Part shown: positions 5,732-11,958 of the stretch, piece after piece
How positions within the stretch are numbered: the stretch's first letter is position 1
How the letters are laid out: each line of letters starts with the position of its first letter
Source: Oscillospiraceae bacterium
Lineage (GTDB): Bacteria > Bacillota > Clostridia > Oscillospirales > UBA929
DNA: 14,636 nt
Direction: 5' to 3'
NCBI GenBank assembly: GCA_031289065.1
Contig: JAITQI010000057.1
Location: 1 to 14,636 of the forward strand
Notes under the pieces: model-generated
Seen by the model: only the letters and a program-made list of their open reading frames with translations
Database searches by the model: none
What the model was told of the DNA's origin: nothing
Position numbers and translations under genes: made by a program

Positions 5732-6894
5732 GCCTCATCCCCGAAGAGCGCTTGGAATCCCTGTCCAACGACGAAATCGGGCGGTACAGCCGCCACCTGC
5801 TGTTGCCCGAGGTGGGCGTAGAGGGGCAGAAACGCCTGAAGGCGGCCCGCGTCCTCCTGGTGGGCACGGGCGGTTTGGGCGCCCCCTTGGCCCTCTACCT
5901 GGCCGCCGCCGGGGTGGGCACCCTGGGCATCGTGGACTTTGACGTGGTGGAGGCCTCCAACCTCCAGCGGCAGATCATCCACTCCACCCGGGACATCGGG
6001 CGGCCTAAAACCGCCTCGGCCCGGGATCGGATTCGCGCCCTCAACCCCGGCGTCAGGGTCGTCGAGTACAACACCGCGCTGACCAGCCAAAACGCCCTTG
6101 ACATTCTCAAGGACTACGACCTGGTGGCCGACGGCACCGATAACTACCCCACCCGTTACCTGGTCAACGACGCCTGCGTTCTGCTGGGCATTCCCAATGT
6201 GTACGGCTCCATCTTCCAGTTTGAGGGGCAGGCCAGCGTCTTTTACGCCAAACAGGGGCCCTGTTACCGCTGTCTGTATCCCGAGCCGCCGCCCCCCGGT
6301 CTGGTGCCCTCCTGCGCGGAGGGGGGCGTGATGGGGGTTCTGCCCGGCATCGTGGGCAACATTCAGGCCGCAGAGGTCATCAAACTCTTGGTGGGCGGCG
6401 CGGACACCCTGGTGGGACGGCTGCTGTTGTTTGACGCTTGGCGCATGAAATTCCGGGAGCTCAAGCTGGAAAAGGACCCGGCCTGCCCCCTGTGCGGGGC
6501 CCATCCCACCATCCATGAGCTGGTTGACTACGAACAGTTCTGCGGACTCAAACCCACCCGGGAGGAGAGCCCCGTGGAGACCGTCACCGCCCTGGCCCTC
6601 AAAGCCCGGCTGGACGCGGGGGAACCCCTCCAACTCATCGACATCCGGGAACCTCACGAGCGGGCCATTGTGAAATTCCCCGGCGCGAAGGTCATCCCCC
6701 TGGGCCAGATGGTTCGCCGCCAAGAGGAACTCGACCCCTCGGTGGACGCGGTGTTCCTGTGCAAGATCGGCAAACGGAGCGTCTTCGCCATCCGCGCCCT
6801 GCAAGAGGCCGGTTACCCGGGGCGGCTGCTCAACCTGGAGGACGGCGTCAACGCCTGGGCCCGCGATGTAGACACCAGCCTTCCCCAATACTAA
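5728..6894 (+). CDS. moeZ: MoeZ-like E1 adenylyltransferase/sulfurtransferase (ThiF/MoeB domain plus rhodanese)
   Basis: This 388-residue two-domain enzyme has an E1-like ThiF/MoeB domain (about 1-265) with the nucleotide loop VGTGGLGAP (45-53), DNLQRQ-like ASNLQRQ (76-82), ADGTDNYPTRYLVND (134-148), the SCAEGGVMG segment (C196) and a zinc site made of two CxxC pairs (C179/C182 and C253/C256). A C-terminal rhodanese domain (about 284-385) carries the persulfide cysteine in CKIGKRS (C345). MoeZ adenylates the C-terminal glycine of a CysO/MoaD-type carrier, then passes sulfur from the rhodanese persulfide to make the thiocarboxylate. All expected catalytic residues are visible. The 4-bp overlap with the carrier gene supports pairing. 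It could also serve molybdopterin or thiamin carriers, though no such pathway genes are nearby. Confidence 0.92.
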   Translation: MSLIPEERLESLSNDEIGRYSRHLLLPEVGVEGQKRLKAARVLLVGTGGLGAPLALYLAAAGVGTLGIVDFDVVEASNLQRQIIHSTRDIGRPKTASARDRIRALNPGVRVVEYNTALTSQNALDILKDYDLVADGTDNYPTRYLVNDACVLLGIPNVYGSIFQFEGQASVFYAKQGPCYRCLYPEPPPPGLVPSCAEGGVMGVLPGIVGNIQAAEVIKLLVGGADTLVGRLLLFDAWRMKFRELKLEKDPACPLCGAHPTIHELVDYEQFCGLKPTREESPVETVTALALKARLDAGEPLQLIDIREPHERAIVKFPGAKVIPLGQMVRRQEELDPSVDAVFLCKIGKRSVFAIRALQEAGYPGRLLNLEDGVNAWARDVDTSLPQY

Positions 6895-6947
6895 AAAACA
6901 GGCAAAAGGGAAGAATACCCGTGGCGGCGCCACCCGGGCCGCTCCCG

Positions 6948-6982
6948 CGTTCTGACCTCTGATTTCTAAGATCTAACATCTG
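6948..6982 (+). repeat. Five tandem heptamers, consensus NNNTCTR
   Basis: CGTTCTG, ACCTCTG, ATTTCTA, AGATCTA and ACATCTG follow each other without gaps. They fill the second half of the 104-bp gap between moeZ and the encapsulin gene and end 16 bp before its start codon, just ahead of the GAAAGGGG ribosome site. The stretch is far less GC-rich than its surroundings. Function is unknown. Confidence 0.6.
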
Positions 6983-6998
6983 AAAGGGGCTCATAATC

Positions 6999-7943
6999 AT
7001 GCCGGAGAAAGTAAACCTGAACGCCCTGGGCCGAGAGGCGGCCTATCAACTGGCCGACGTCACCAAAACCCCGCCGCAGTTTGCCGCCGTCACCCCCCGC
7101 TGGCTCACCCGCGCCCTCGAGTTCAAGGGCCTGGCCGCCGGTATCTACCGGGTCAACAAGGTGGCTGAGGGAGACACCCCCCTCGACGTCCTGTGCGGCC
7201 AGGATCCCCGTAAGATCGAAATCCCCCAGGGCTATGTGGAGTACGAGACCAAGCCCAGGGAGTACCATCTCAACTCGGTCTCCACCATCCTCAACGTGGA
7301 CACCAAGGTTTCCGATGTGTATTCCGCCCCTTACGACCAGATCGGCGAACAGATCGCCCTGGCCATCGAGAGCCTGAAAGAACGCCAGGAGAGCCAGCTC
7401 ATCAACAACGACGGCTACGGACTACTGAAAAACGCGGCGGACAGCCAGCGCATCCGGCCCCGGAACGAAGCCCCCACCCCGGACGACCTGGACGAGCTGA
7501 TCACCAAGGTGTGGAAGGAGCCCTCCTTCTTCCTGGCTCATCCCCGGGCCGTCGCCGCCTTCGAGCGGGAATGCACCCGGCGGGGCGTCCCCCCCATCAC
7601 CGCCAACCTCTACGGCGGCAACTTTATCGTGTGGCGGGGCATCCCCATCATCCCCACGGACAAACTGTTTGTGGACGGGCTGAAAAACCCCAAGAGCCAA
7701 GCCGGCAAAACCAACATCCTGCTGGTGCGCACCGGCGAGGCCAAGCGCGGCGTCATCGGCCTGTACCAAACGGGCCTGCCCGGGGAACAGTCCCGGGGTC
7801 TGTCGGTGCGCTTCCGGGGCATTGACGACAACGGCGTGGCCTCCTACCTCCTCTCGCTGTACTGCTCGGCCGCCATCTTAGCCGACGACGCCCTCGCCGT
7901 GCTGGAGGATGTCGAGGTGGGTGAGTATTATGACTACAGGTAG
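6999..7943 (+). CDS. Family 2A encapsulin shell protein (SrpI type)
   Basis: This 314-residue protein strongly resembles SrpI-type Family 2A encapsulins, HK97-fold shell proteins that self-assemble into protein nanocompartments. Recognisable family blocks are TPRWLTRALEF (32-42), AGIYRVNKV (47-55), REYHLNSVSTILNVDTKVSD (87-106), ESLKERQESQLINN (124-137), NEAPTPDDLDELITKVWKEP (156-175), FFLAHPRAVAAFERECTRRG (177-196) and the C-terminal LYCSAAILADDALAVLEDVE. There is no N-terminal cyclic-nucleotide-binding domain, which separates it from Family 2B. Family 2A shells are known to enclose a cysteine desulfurase, and exactly such a gene follows, overlapping by 14 bp. A GAAAGGGG ribosome site supports the ATG at 6999. 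The protein acts in the cytoplasm, probably as a sulfur-handling compartment. Confidence 0.92.
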   Translation: MPEKVNLNALGREAAYQLADVTKTPPQFAAVTPRWLTRALEFKGLAAGIYRVNKVAEGDTPLDVLCGQDPRKIEIPQGYVEYETKPREYHLNSVSTILNVDTKVSDVYSAPYDQIGEQIALAIESLKERQESQLINNDGYGLLKNAADSQRIRPRNEAPTPDDLDELITKVWKEPSFFLAHPRAVAAFERECTRRGVPPITANLYGGNFIVWRGIPIIPTDKLFVDGLKNPKSQAGKTNILLVRTGEAKRGVIGLYQTGLPGEQSRGLSVRFRGIDDNGVASYLLSLYCSAAILADDALAVLEDVEVGEYYDYR

Positions 7944-9402
7944 CTGGTTTCCGTCGTCCGATGCGTTGTCCGGCGCGGGGGGGCTGTCAAACGCACAACT
8001 GTCCCCCAGAGCTTACGGACTGCCGGACGAGCGCGAACTGGCGGCATTGGCGGCCCCATATTTCGGGGACTGGGGCACCCAGGCGGACAGCCCGGCTTAC
8101 GCCCCCTCGGTCGTCCCCCTGGACGCCGCCCCCGGGCGGCCCCAGGATCAGCGGGCAGGGGAGGGGCGCGGCGCGGCGCTGCCTCGGGTGGGCGGCGTGC
8201 CCCTCGAGCGCATCCGGGCCGACTTTCCCATCCTGTCGGAACGGGTGGAGGGCAAACCCCTCATCTGGCTGGACAACGCCGCCACCACCCAGCGCCCCCG
8301 CCAGGTCGTCGATCGGCTGACCTATTTCTACGAGCATGAGAATTCCAACGTCCATCGGGGGGCCCATGTGCTGGCCGCCCGGGCCACCGACGCCTATGAG
8401 GCCGCCCGGGAGACCGTCGCCCGCTTTATCGGCGCACCGGGGCCGGAGAACATCGTCTTCGTCCGGGGCACCACCGAGGGCATCAACCTGGCGGCCCAGA
8501 GCTATGTAAAACCCCTGCTGGCCCCCGGGGACGAGATCATTCTGACCCTGCTGGAACACCATGCCAACATCGTGCCCTGGCAGCTTATCGCCCAGGAGAC
8601 CGGCGCCGTGCTGCGGGTGGCCCCGGTGGACGAGACCGGGCAGATTCTGTTTTCCGAATACGCCAAGCTCTTCAACAGCCGCACCCGGTTCGTTTCCCTG
8701 GCCCATGTGTCCAACGCCCTGGGCACCGTCCTGCCCGTGGGGGAGATGACCGCCTTGGCCCACAGTCGGGGCGTTCCCGTGCTGGTGGACGGGGCCCAGT
8801 CGGTCTCCCATATGCCGGTCAACGTGACCGCCCTGGACGCCGATTTCTTCGTCTTTTCCGGGCACAAGGTCTTCGGCCCCACCGGCATCGGCGCCCTCTA
8901 CGGCAAAACCGAGCTGCTGGAGGCGGCCAAACCCTATCAGGGCGGCGGCAACATGATTTCCGACGTCACCTTTGAGCGCACGGTCTACAACAAGCCCCCC
9001 CAGAAGTTCGAGGCCGGCACCGGCAACATCGCCGACGCGGCGGGCCTGGGCGCGGCGCTGGACTATGTGACCGCCATCGGCATGGAAAACATCGCCGCCT
9101 ACGAGCACGAATTGCTGACCTACGCCACTGCCGAGCTGGCCCGGGTACCCGGTCTGCGCCCCATCGGGACGGCGGCCCAGAAGGCCAGCGTGCTCTCCTT
9201 TGTCCTCGACGGGTACGGCGTCGCCGATGTGGGCCAGGCCCTGAGCCGGGCGGGCATCGCCGTCCGCGCCGGGCACCACTGCGCCCAGCCCATCCTGCGC
9301 CATTTCGGCCTGGAGGGCACCGTTCGCCCCTCCCTGGCCTTCTACAACACGCCCGAGGAAGTGGACGCGCTGGTCAAGACGCTGCTGGCGCTGGCTCACT
9401 GA
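7930..9402 (+). CDS. SufS-type cysteine desulfurase with N-terminal encapsulin cargo-loading extension
   Basis: This 490-residue PLP enzyme removes sulfur from L-cysteine, giving alanine and an enzyme persulfide. The catalytic part (about 90-490) is a type II (SufS/CsdA) desulfurase: RADFPILSERVEGKPLIWLD, NVHRGAHVLAARATDAYE, EHHANIVPWQ (209-218), VDGAQSVSHMPV, the PLP lysine in SGHKVFGPTG (K313) and the catalytic cysteine in RAGHHCAQPI (C451). The first 90 or so residues are absent from ordinary SufS. They are rich in Gly, Pro, Ala and Ser and look disordered, as in Family 2A encapsulin cargo, with a likely docking segment ERELAALAAPYFGDWGT (34-50). The ATG at 7930 has a GAGGTGGG ribosome site; the in-frame ATG at 7909 has none at suitable spacing. 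No SufU, SufB or SufC gene is adjacent, so a housekeeping Fe-S role is less likely. Confidence 0.92.
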   Translation: MTTGSWFPSSDALSGAGGLSNAQLSPRAYGLPDERELAALAAPYFGDWGTQADSPAYAPSVVPLDAAPGRPQDQRAGEGRGAALPRVGGVPLERIRADFPILSERVEGKPLIWLDNAATTQRPRQVVDRLTYFYEHENSNVHRGAHVLAARATDAYEAARETVARFIGAPGPENIVFVRGTTEGINLAAQSYVKPLLAPGDEIILTLLEHHANIVPWQLIAQETGAVLRVAPVDETGQILFSEYAKLFNSRTRFVSLAHVSNALGTVLPVGEMTALAHSRGVPVLVDGAQSVSHMPVNVTALDADFFVFSGHKVFGPTGIGALYGKTELLEAAKPYQGGGNMISDVTFERTVYNKPPQKFEAGTGNIADAAGLGAALDYVTAIGMENIAAYEHELLTYATAELARVPGLRPIGTAAQKASVLSFVLDGYGVADVGQALSRAGIAVRAGHHCAQPILRHFGLEGTVRPSLAFYNTPEEVDALVKTLLALAH

Positions 9403-9470
9403 CAAAAAACCGTTGCGCGCCTTCGGTCCGCGAAGCCGATCAATGACTAAATGACCGGGAGGGGAACGCC

Positions 9471-10412
9471 GTGCCGGACAAGCGGGACATGCGCAAACTG
9501 GTGTCCGCGCTGATGAAGAGTTATCAGCGGGAGGCCGGTCTGCTCAAAATCGAGAGCGACGACCAGATCGACGAGGCGGTCGTCCTCGACACGCTGGAGG
9601 ACCTCAGACACCTGGTGTTCGCCGGGTTTTTTACCCGCAAACGTCTCCGGGAGGATTCCCTGGAGTATTACGCGGGGGAGCTGCTGGAACGCATCAGCTA
9701 CAATCTGGAAAAACAGGTGAGCCGCGCCCTGCTCCACAAGCCAGGCGGCCCCCCTGACGACGCCGCCGAGGAGGCCGGGGGGATTGTCTACGCCTTTTTG
9801 GAGCGCCTGCCGGACATCCGCCGCCTGCTGTCCAAGGATGTCGCCGCCGCCTTTGACGGCGACCCGGCCGCCTTCAGCACCGACGAGATCATCCTGTCCT
9901 ACCCTGGGCTGTACGCCATCATGGTGCACCGGCTGGCCCATGAGCTGTACCAGCTCGGGGTGCCCCTCATGCCCCGGGTGATGAGCGAACACGCCCACAC
10001 CCTGACCGGCATCGACATACACCCCGGGGCCTCTATCGGCCACCATTTCTTCCTCGACCACGGTACCGGGGTGGTCATCGGAGAGACCACCGTCATCGGC
10101 AACCACGTGAAAATCTACCAGGGCGTGACCCTGGGCGCCTTGTCCACCCGGGGCGGGCAGCAGCTTCGCAGCGCCAAACGCCATCCCACCCTGGAGGACC
10201 GCGTCACCGTTTACTCGGGGGCCTCCATCCTGGGCGGCGCGACCACCATCGGGGAAGGGGTGGTCGTCGGCTCCAACGCCTTTGTGATCAAAAGCGTCCC
10301 CCAACGCACCCGGGTGAGCGTCAAAAACCCGGAATTGCAATACAAAGCCGACGGGGAGAAGCCCACCCAAATGGAACACGTCCAGGACGAATACTGGGAT
10401 TACGTCATATGA
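9471..10412 (+). CDS. cysE: Serine O-acetyltransferase, EpsC type (CysE family)
   Basis: This 313-residue enzyme acetylates L-serine with acetyl-CoA to O-acetylserine, the activated acceptor for cysteine synthesis. The N-terminal helical domain (about 1-165) is longer than in enterobacterial CysE and typical of EpsC-like members. The C-terminal left-handed beta helix has the hexapeptide repeats GIDIHPGASIGHHFFLDHGT (180-199), GVVIGETTVIGNHVKIYQGV (200-219) and a GGATTIGEGVVVGSNAFV block (255-272), with the catalytic D196-H197 pair. The GTG at 9471 follows a GGGAGGGG ribosome site; the next in-frame ATG (9489) is less well placed. A 68-bp gap separates it from the desulfurase. Serine acetyltransferase genes are a known neighbour of Family 2A encapsulins, so it belongs to the operon, ended by the terminator 9 bp downstream. 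Confidence 0.92.
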   Translation: MPDKRDMRKLVSALMKSYQREAGLLKIESDDQIDEAVVLDTLEDLRHLVFAGFFTRKRLREDSLEYYAGELLERISYNLEKQVSRALLHKPGGPPDDAAEEAGGIVYAFLERLPDIRRLLSKDVAAAFDGDPAAFSTDEIILSYPGLYAIMVHRLAHELYQLGVPLMPRVMSEHAHTLTGIDIHPGASIGHHFFLDHGTGVVIGETTVIGNHVKIYQGVTLGALSTRGGQQLRSAKRHPTLEDRVTVYSGASILGGATTIGEGVVVGSNAFVIKSVPQRTRVSVKNPELQYKADGEKPTQMEHVQDEYWDYVI

Positions 10413-10420
10413 ATAGGTAC

Positions 10421-10457
10421 GAAAAGACCGCCGGGGCAACGCCCCGGCGGTCTTTTC
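10421..10457 (+). terminator. Intrinsic terminator of the cysteine/encapsulin operon
   Basis: Arms 10421-10437 and 10441-10457 are a perfect 17-bp inverted repeat (core GACCGCCGGGGC) with an AAC loop. The right arm ends in TCTTTTC, and the mirror A-run makes it bidirectional. It starts 9 bp after the cysE stop. Confidence 0.85.
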
Positions 10458-10630
10458 AGCCCGTCAAAAAAATCCGCCACGAGAAACAGTGAACGGGGGG
10501 GGATAGTGTGAAAGGGGGGCGGCGAGCCCCCACTTTCGCGTGTTGTTACCCGCCCGCAGGCGATAGCTTTGGCGCGTGTGCCCGCCAAAGCGTTAAGGTT
10601 GTCAAAATATTACGGTTTTTTGACAGGTGC
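10458..10630. other. Structured gap between two terminators (three hairpins, possible small RNA)
   Basis: No convincing protein gene is present. Three inverted repeats can be drawn: GAAAGGGGGGC with GCCCCCACTTTC (about 10510-10537, one bulged A), GCTTTGGCG with CGCCAAAGC (10566-10574 and 10583-10591), and TGTCAAAA with TTTTGACA (10600-10607 and 10618-10625). The last lies directly before the second terminator, so a small plus-strand RNA ending at 10665 is possible. I saw no convincing promoter and recognise no known RNA family. Confidence 0.35.
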
Positions 10631-10665
10631 AAAAAACCGCCGGGGCATTACCCCGGCGGTTTTTT
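10631..10665. terminator. Bidirectional intrinsic terminator downstream of the poly-Asp protein gene
   Basis: AAAAAACCGCCGGGG (10631-10645) and CCCCGGCGGTTTTTT (10651-10665) pair perfectly around CATTA. Six T's follow the GC stem on either strand. It lies 6 bp past the stop of the minus-strand gene, and its CCGCCGGGG core matches the cysE terminator. Confidence 0.88.
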
Positions 10666-10671
10666 CTCAAC

Positions 10672-10971
10672 CTAAAATCTCAGTTCGTCGTGGCCGAACG
10701 AATCCGGCTCGGGGAAGTGGCTCTCGTCGCCGTCGTGATGATGGGGGTGGCAACCGTGGTCGTCGTCATCATCGTCATCATCGTCGTCATCGTCGTCAAA
10801 TTCGTCGTCGCAACAACCGTGCACGCCGTCCCGGTGTTTGGCGAGCAGGTTGCGCAGGAACTCAAACTGTTTTTGCAGCACATCCATATAACGGATGGCC
10901 ATAAAGGCCACGGCGGCGATGGCGGCCAGCGAGACCAGAACGATGGCAATCAGCTTGGCGGGATGTTTCAT
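10672..10971 (-). CDS. Single-pass membrane protein with poly-aspartate tract and His-rich tail, function unknown
   Basis: This 99-residue protein is not one I recognise. It has one hydrophobic helix (about 6-26, KLIAIVLVSLAAIAAVAFMA), an amphipathic basic stretch (27-48), then a strongly acidic domain: H51-G-C-C, 13 consecutive aspartates (59-71) and HGCHPHHHDGDESHF (72-86). The Asp, His and Cys residues could bind divalent metals, by composition only. The ATG at 10971-10969 has a perfect AAGGAGG site; a promoter lies upstream and a terminator downstream, so this looks like a genuine monocistronic gene. The Asp run is coded by 13 mixed GAC/GAT codons (10759-10797), a repeat that could vary in length. 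Localisation of the acidic tail, inside or outside, is uncertain. Confidence 0.75.
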   Translation of the reverse strand: MKHPAKLIAIVLVSLAAIAAVAFMAIRYMDVLQKQFEFLRNLLAKHRDGVHGCCDDEFDDDDDDDDDDDDDHGCHPHHHDGDESHFPEPDSFGHDELRF

Positions 10972-10999
10972 AGCGCGTCCTCCTTGTTCGTTTGGCATA

Positions 11000-11028
11000 A
11001 TTATAATCCATCACACCGTGAAAAGCAA
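11000..11028 (-). promoter_or_regulatory. Promoter of the poly-Asp membrane protein gene
   Basis: On the minus strand TTGCTT (11028-11023) and TATAAT (11005-11000) are separated by 17 bp. The ATG follows 28 bp downstream of the -10 box with a good ribosome site in between. Confidence 0.6.
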
Positions 11029-11085
11029 TCACTTTTTTGCAAATGATAAGATTTTGGCGGATTTTTTTCGAAGGGCCTCCCCCTC

Positions 11086-11114
11086 TTGCGCCCCGTCGCC
11101 ATTCGGTGTATAAT
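11086..11114 (+). promoter_or_regulatory. Promoter of the FMN riboswitch-ribU transcript
   Basis: A perfect TATAAT (11109-11114) lies 10 bp before the riboswitch, with a weak TTGCGC (11086-11091) at 17-bp spacing. Confidence 0.6.
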
Positions 11115-11124
11115 GAAAAACGCA

Positions 11125-11288
11125 ATCTTCGGGGCGGGGTGAAAGTCCCCACCGGCGGTGAGCGGCCTGAAGGCGGGCCGCAAGCCCGCGAGCGCGGCCG
11201 TCCCTTCGGGGGCCAGGCGCTGAACCGGTGCGATTCCGGTGCCGACAGTGGAAGCGGTGTGCTTCCGACAGTCTGGATGGAAGAAGGT
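11125..11288 (+). ncRNA. FMN riboswitch (RFN element)
   Basis: The conserved blocks of the RFN aptamer are all present in order: ATCTTCGGGGCGGGGTGAAA, CCCCACCGGCGGTGA, GCAAGCCCGCGAGC, CCGGTGCGATTCCGGTGCCG, ACAGT, CGACAGTCTGGATGGAAGAA. The closing stem P1 pairs 11125-11130 with 11283-11288. The aptamer binds flavin mononucleotide and normally shuts off riboflavin synthesis or uptake genes. It sits immediately upstream of ribU, the riboflavin uptake component, which fits. Confidence 0.95.
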
Positions 11289-11305
11289 CGGCCTGCGTCT
11301 TGTAA

Positions 11306-11362
11306 GCCGTCCCGCAACCGATGCGTGGGGCGGCCTTTGTGTTGCCCCCATGAGAAAGGGGC
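11306..11362 (+). promoter_or_regulatory. Expression platform of the FMN riboswitch
   Basis: Two hairpins follow the aptamer. GCCGTCCCGC (11306-11315) pairs with GTGGGGCGGC (11325-11334), with two G-U pairs, and is followed by CTTTGTGTT, a weak intrinsic terminator. GCCCC (11344-11348) pairs with GGGGC (11358-11362), which would cover the AAAGGGG ribosome site of ribU. Control could be at termination, translation or both. Confidence 0.5.
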
Positions 11363-11369
11363 GTTTTAC

Positions 11370-11906
11370 ATGAAAAGCAAAGAACTCTCACGCCTGGTCA
11401 AGCTGGGCGCGTTGGCGGCGATGGCGGTCGTGGCCGCCGGGCTGCTCCAGTTTCCCATCCTTGCCGCCGCCCCGTACCTAAAATACGACCCGGCCGACGT
11501 CGCGCTGCTCATCGGCGGCTTCGCCTTCGGACCGTGGTGGGGGCTGGCGCTGGTGGCGGTCACGGCCGCCCTGCAGGAGCTGGTCTTCGGCGGCGCGGGC
11601 GGCTGGATCGGCGCGCTGATGCACTTCTTGGCGTCCGGCACGCTGGTGGTCGTATCCGCCCTGCTGTACAGACGCAGCAAGTCCTTCAAGAGAGCGATCC
11701 TGGCGCTGGTCTGCGGCGCGGCGGCCATGACGGTCGTCATGATCCCGCTCAACCTGATTTTCACGCCGCTGTACACCGGACGTGCGGTCAGCGAGGTCAT
11801 GCCCCTCATCCTTCCGGCCATCCTGCCCTTCAACGCCATCAAGGCCTTCGGCAACGCGCTGATCACCTTTTTGCTCTACAAGCGTGTTAGGGGATTGTTA
11901 AGATAG
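11370..11906 (+). CDS. ribU: Riboflavin transporter RibU (ECF S component)
   Basis: This 178-residue membrane protein is the substrate-binding S component that captures riboflavin and works with a shared ECF ATPase/T module. Family features are the N-terminal segment LQFPILAAAPYLKYDPADVA (26-45), LIGGFAFGPWWGLAL (47-61), and the C-terminal LPFNAIKAFGNALITFLLYK (152-171). About six hydrophobic helices span the protein. The FMN riboswitch upstream fixes the substrate assignment. The ATG at 11370 has AAAGGGG 9 bp upstream. No ECF ATPase genes lie next to it, so it presumably uses a module coded elsewhere, which is common for group II ECF transporters. The damaged ecfT at 961 is unlikely to be its partner. 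Confidence 0.94.
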   Translation: MKSKELSRLVKLGALAAMAVVAAGLLQFPILAAAPYLKYDPADVALLIGGFAFGPWWGLALVAVTAALQELVFGGAGGWIGALMHFLASGTLVVVSALLYRRSKSFKRAILALVCGAAAMTVVMIPLNLIFTPLYTGRAVSEVMPLILPAILPFNAIKAFGNALITFLLYKRVRGLLR

Positions 11907-11958
11907 CCCCGATGTGATAAACTGATACACAATCATCCGACCGAGGGAGGGCCGCGCC

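Noticed and set aside
5450..6894. Carrier and E1 as molybdopterin (MoaD/MoeB) or thiamin (ThiS/ThiF) genes
   Set aside because: No moa, moe or thi partner lies nearby, while cysteine synthase, JAMM protease and serine acetyltransferase do; the cysteine pathway explains the set better.
5563..6933. A 456-codon open frame antisense to moeZ
   Set aside because: It overlaps the full MoeZ gene, whose catalytic motifs are all present; its translation shows no recognisable motif and has the Gly/His/Gln-rich bias of antisense frames.
8200..9402. Desulfurase as the housekeeping SufS of an Fe-S assembly operon
   Set aside because: No sufB, sufC, sufD or sufU gene is present; the N-terminal extension and the overlapping encapsulin gene point to cargo function instead.
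7987..9405. A 472-codon open frame antisense to the cysteine desulfurase
   Set aside because: It mirrors the desulfurase gene, has no family motif and no ribosome site of its own that I could see.
10759..10797. GTC/ATC triplet repeat as a CRISPR-like or mobile repeat
   Set aside because: It is a 13-codon aspartate tract within a gene; there are no spacers or unit structure.
10627..11046. A plus-strand frame with a Val/Ile-rich 'membrane' segment opposite the poly-Asp gene
   Set aside because: The Val/Ile run is simply the antisense reading of GAC/GAT aspartate codons, and the frame begins inside the terminator.
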